A DNA stretch of 34,133 bases from Sulfurimonas sp. SAG-AH-194-I05. Its GTDB lineage: Bacteria; Campylobacterota; Campylobacteria; Campylobacterales; Sulfurimonadaceae. Where the stretch lies: positions 1-34,133 of the forward strand of contig NZ_JAEMVA010000019.1 in the NCBI RefSeq assembly GCF_029215955.1, read 5' to 3'. Below are positions 33,717 through 34,133 of this stretch, piece by piece; position 1 is the first letter of the stretch, and each line of letters starts with the position of its first letter. The position numbers and the translations under genes are program-made. A model generated the notes under the pieces. That model searched no databases, was not told the DNA's origin, and saw nothing but the letters and a program-made list of their open reading frames with translations.

Positions 33717-34133
33717 ATGATGTTTACAGGTATGATTTTTCAGTATGACAATACCCTCGATTCCGGGCTTATTATATTATCTGATGGTGAAAAAAAAGAG
33801 TTTAGTATTATGGATTGGATAGATACAATGCATAAACCTACTATTGGTCAAAAAATATCCTATGAAAGTAATAATAATAAAATTGAAATGAGAGTTGCAA
33901 CTCCAGAAGATGAACAAAAAGCTTTAATGGATAAAGAAAAAAAAATGAAAGAAGAAAAAAAATTAAAAGAGAGTATTGAAGCATGTGAAAGTGTTGATGA
34001 TTATGTCTCATATTTTACAAAAATGGGCTTTAAACTAGTAAAAGATGAAACAAGCGATGCTACTCGCATTGTAACATTACGCTTTTATTCTATGGACCAA
34101 TTTGCAGAAGCAATGATTAGAGAACATGATTCG
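33717..34133 (+). CDS. Cold-shock-domain-like protein, 5' part (partial)
   Basis: An open frame starts at ATG 33717 (AAAGGA upstream) and runs off the right edge, 139 codons visible. The N-terminus MMFTGMIFQYDNTLDSGLII, then SDGEKKEFSIMDWIDT, resembles a cold-shock/OB fold, seen in small membrane proteins of this phylum that carry a CSD. A Lys/Glu-rich coiled coil (about 72-90) and a second folded part (ESVDDYVSYFTKMGFKLVKD) follow. The end and any membrane part are outside the window. Confidence 0.75.
   Translation, partial: MMFTGMIFQYDNTLDSGLIILSDGEKKEFSIMDWIDTMHKPTIGQKISYESNNNKIEMRVATPEDEQKALMDKEKKMKEEKKLKESIEACESVDDYVSYFTKMGFKLVKDETSDATRIVTLRFYSMDQFAEAMIREHDS

Overview
This window looks like a piece of a Campylobacterota (epsilonproteobacterial) chromosome, probably of the Sulfurimonas type. 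It is AT-rich and has short intergenic gaps. Supporting signs are the tmRNA tag ANNTNYRPALAVA, a tatB-tatC-queA run, a short DprA, a TatC with an acidic tail, and small rpsF-ssb-rpsR and uvrB-dedA operons. The genus is an inference; no gene here fixes it.

Left flank (1-5328): the tail of a helix-turn-helix protein, a tRNA-Val(GAC) on the minus strand with a broken 5'-half copy of itself beside it, pckA (PEP carboxykinase), a convergent uvrB-dedA operon, and ssrA (tmRNA) with a clear sigma70-type promoter.

Genomic island (about 5311-24474, 19.1 kb): an integrative element sits in the 3' end of ssrA. A 21-bp direct repeat of the tmRNA 3' end marks both ends, and GTACAACT-type repeats, the likely arm sites of the integrase, lie just inside each end. 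The left part is the mobility and replication module: tyrosine integrase, a D5/SF3-helicase-like protein with a degenerate Walker A, a helically phased CTCA array that may be an origin, an inovirus Gp2 (YagK/YfjJ) protein and a small DNA-binding protein. A minus-strand recombination operon follows (DUF932 protein, Gp157-like protein, Rad52-type annealing protein, small ORF). The right part is cargo: a WYL regulator, two RHH-PIN toxin-antitoxin modules, an undescribed-looking cluster (membrane-anchored 237-aa protein, XRE repressor, TerB-like protein, 81-aa protein, and a 512-aa protein with a nuclease-like motif and a glycine-zipper), and a two-gene operon of an AAA ATPase and a voltage-sensor channel with CASTOR-like regulatory domains but no GYG filter. 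WYL and XRE control, TA modules and membrane or nuclease effectors together suggest anti-phage or conflict cargo; this is inference.

Right flank (24475-34133): tatB-tatC-queA, convergent dprA with a divergent polysaccharide deacetylase, rpsF-ssb-rpsR with a possible autoregulatory leader, a REC-REC-GGDEF diguanylate cyclase, a TerB/DnaJ membrane protein, an IspE-like GHMP protein whose catalytic Asp is replaced by Asn, and the start of a cold-shock-domain-like protein cut by the window end.
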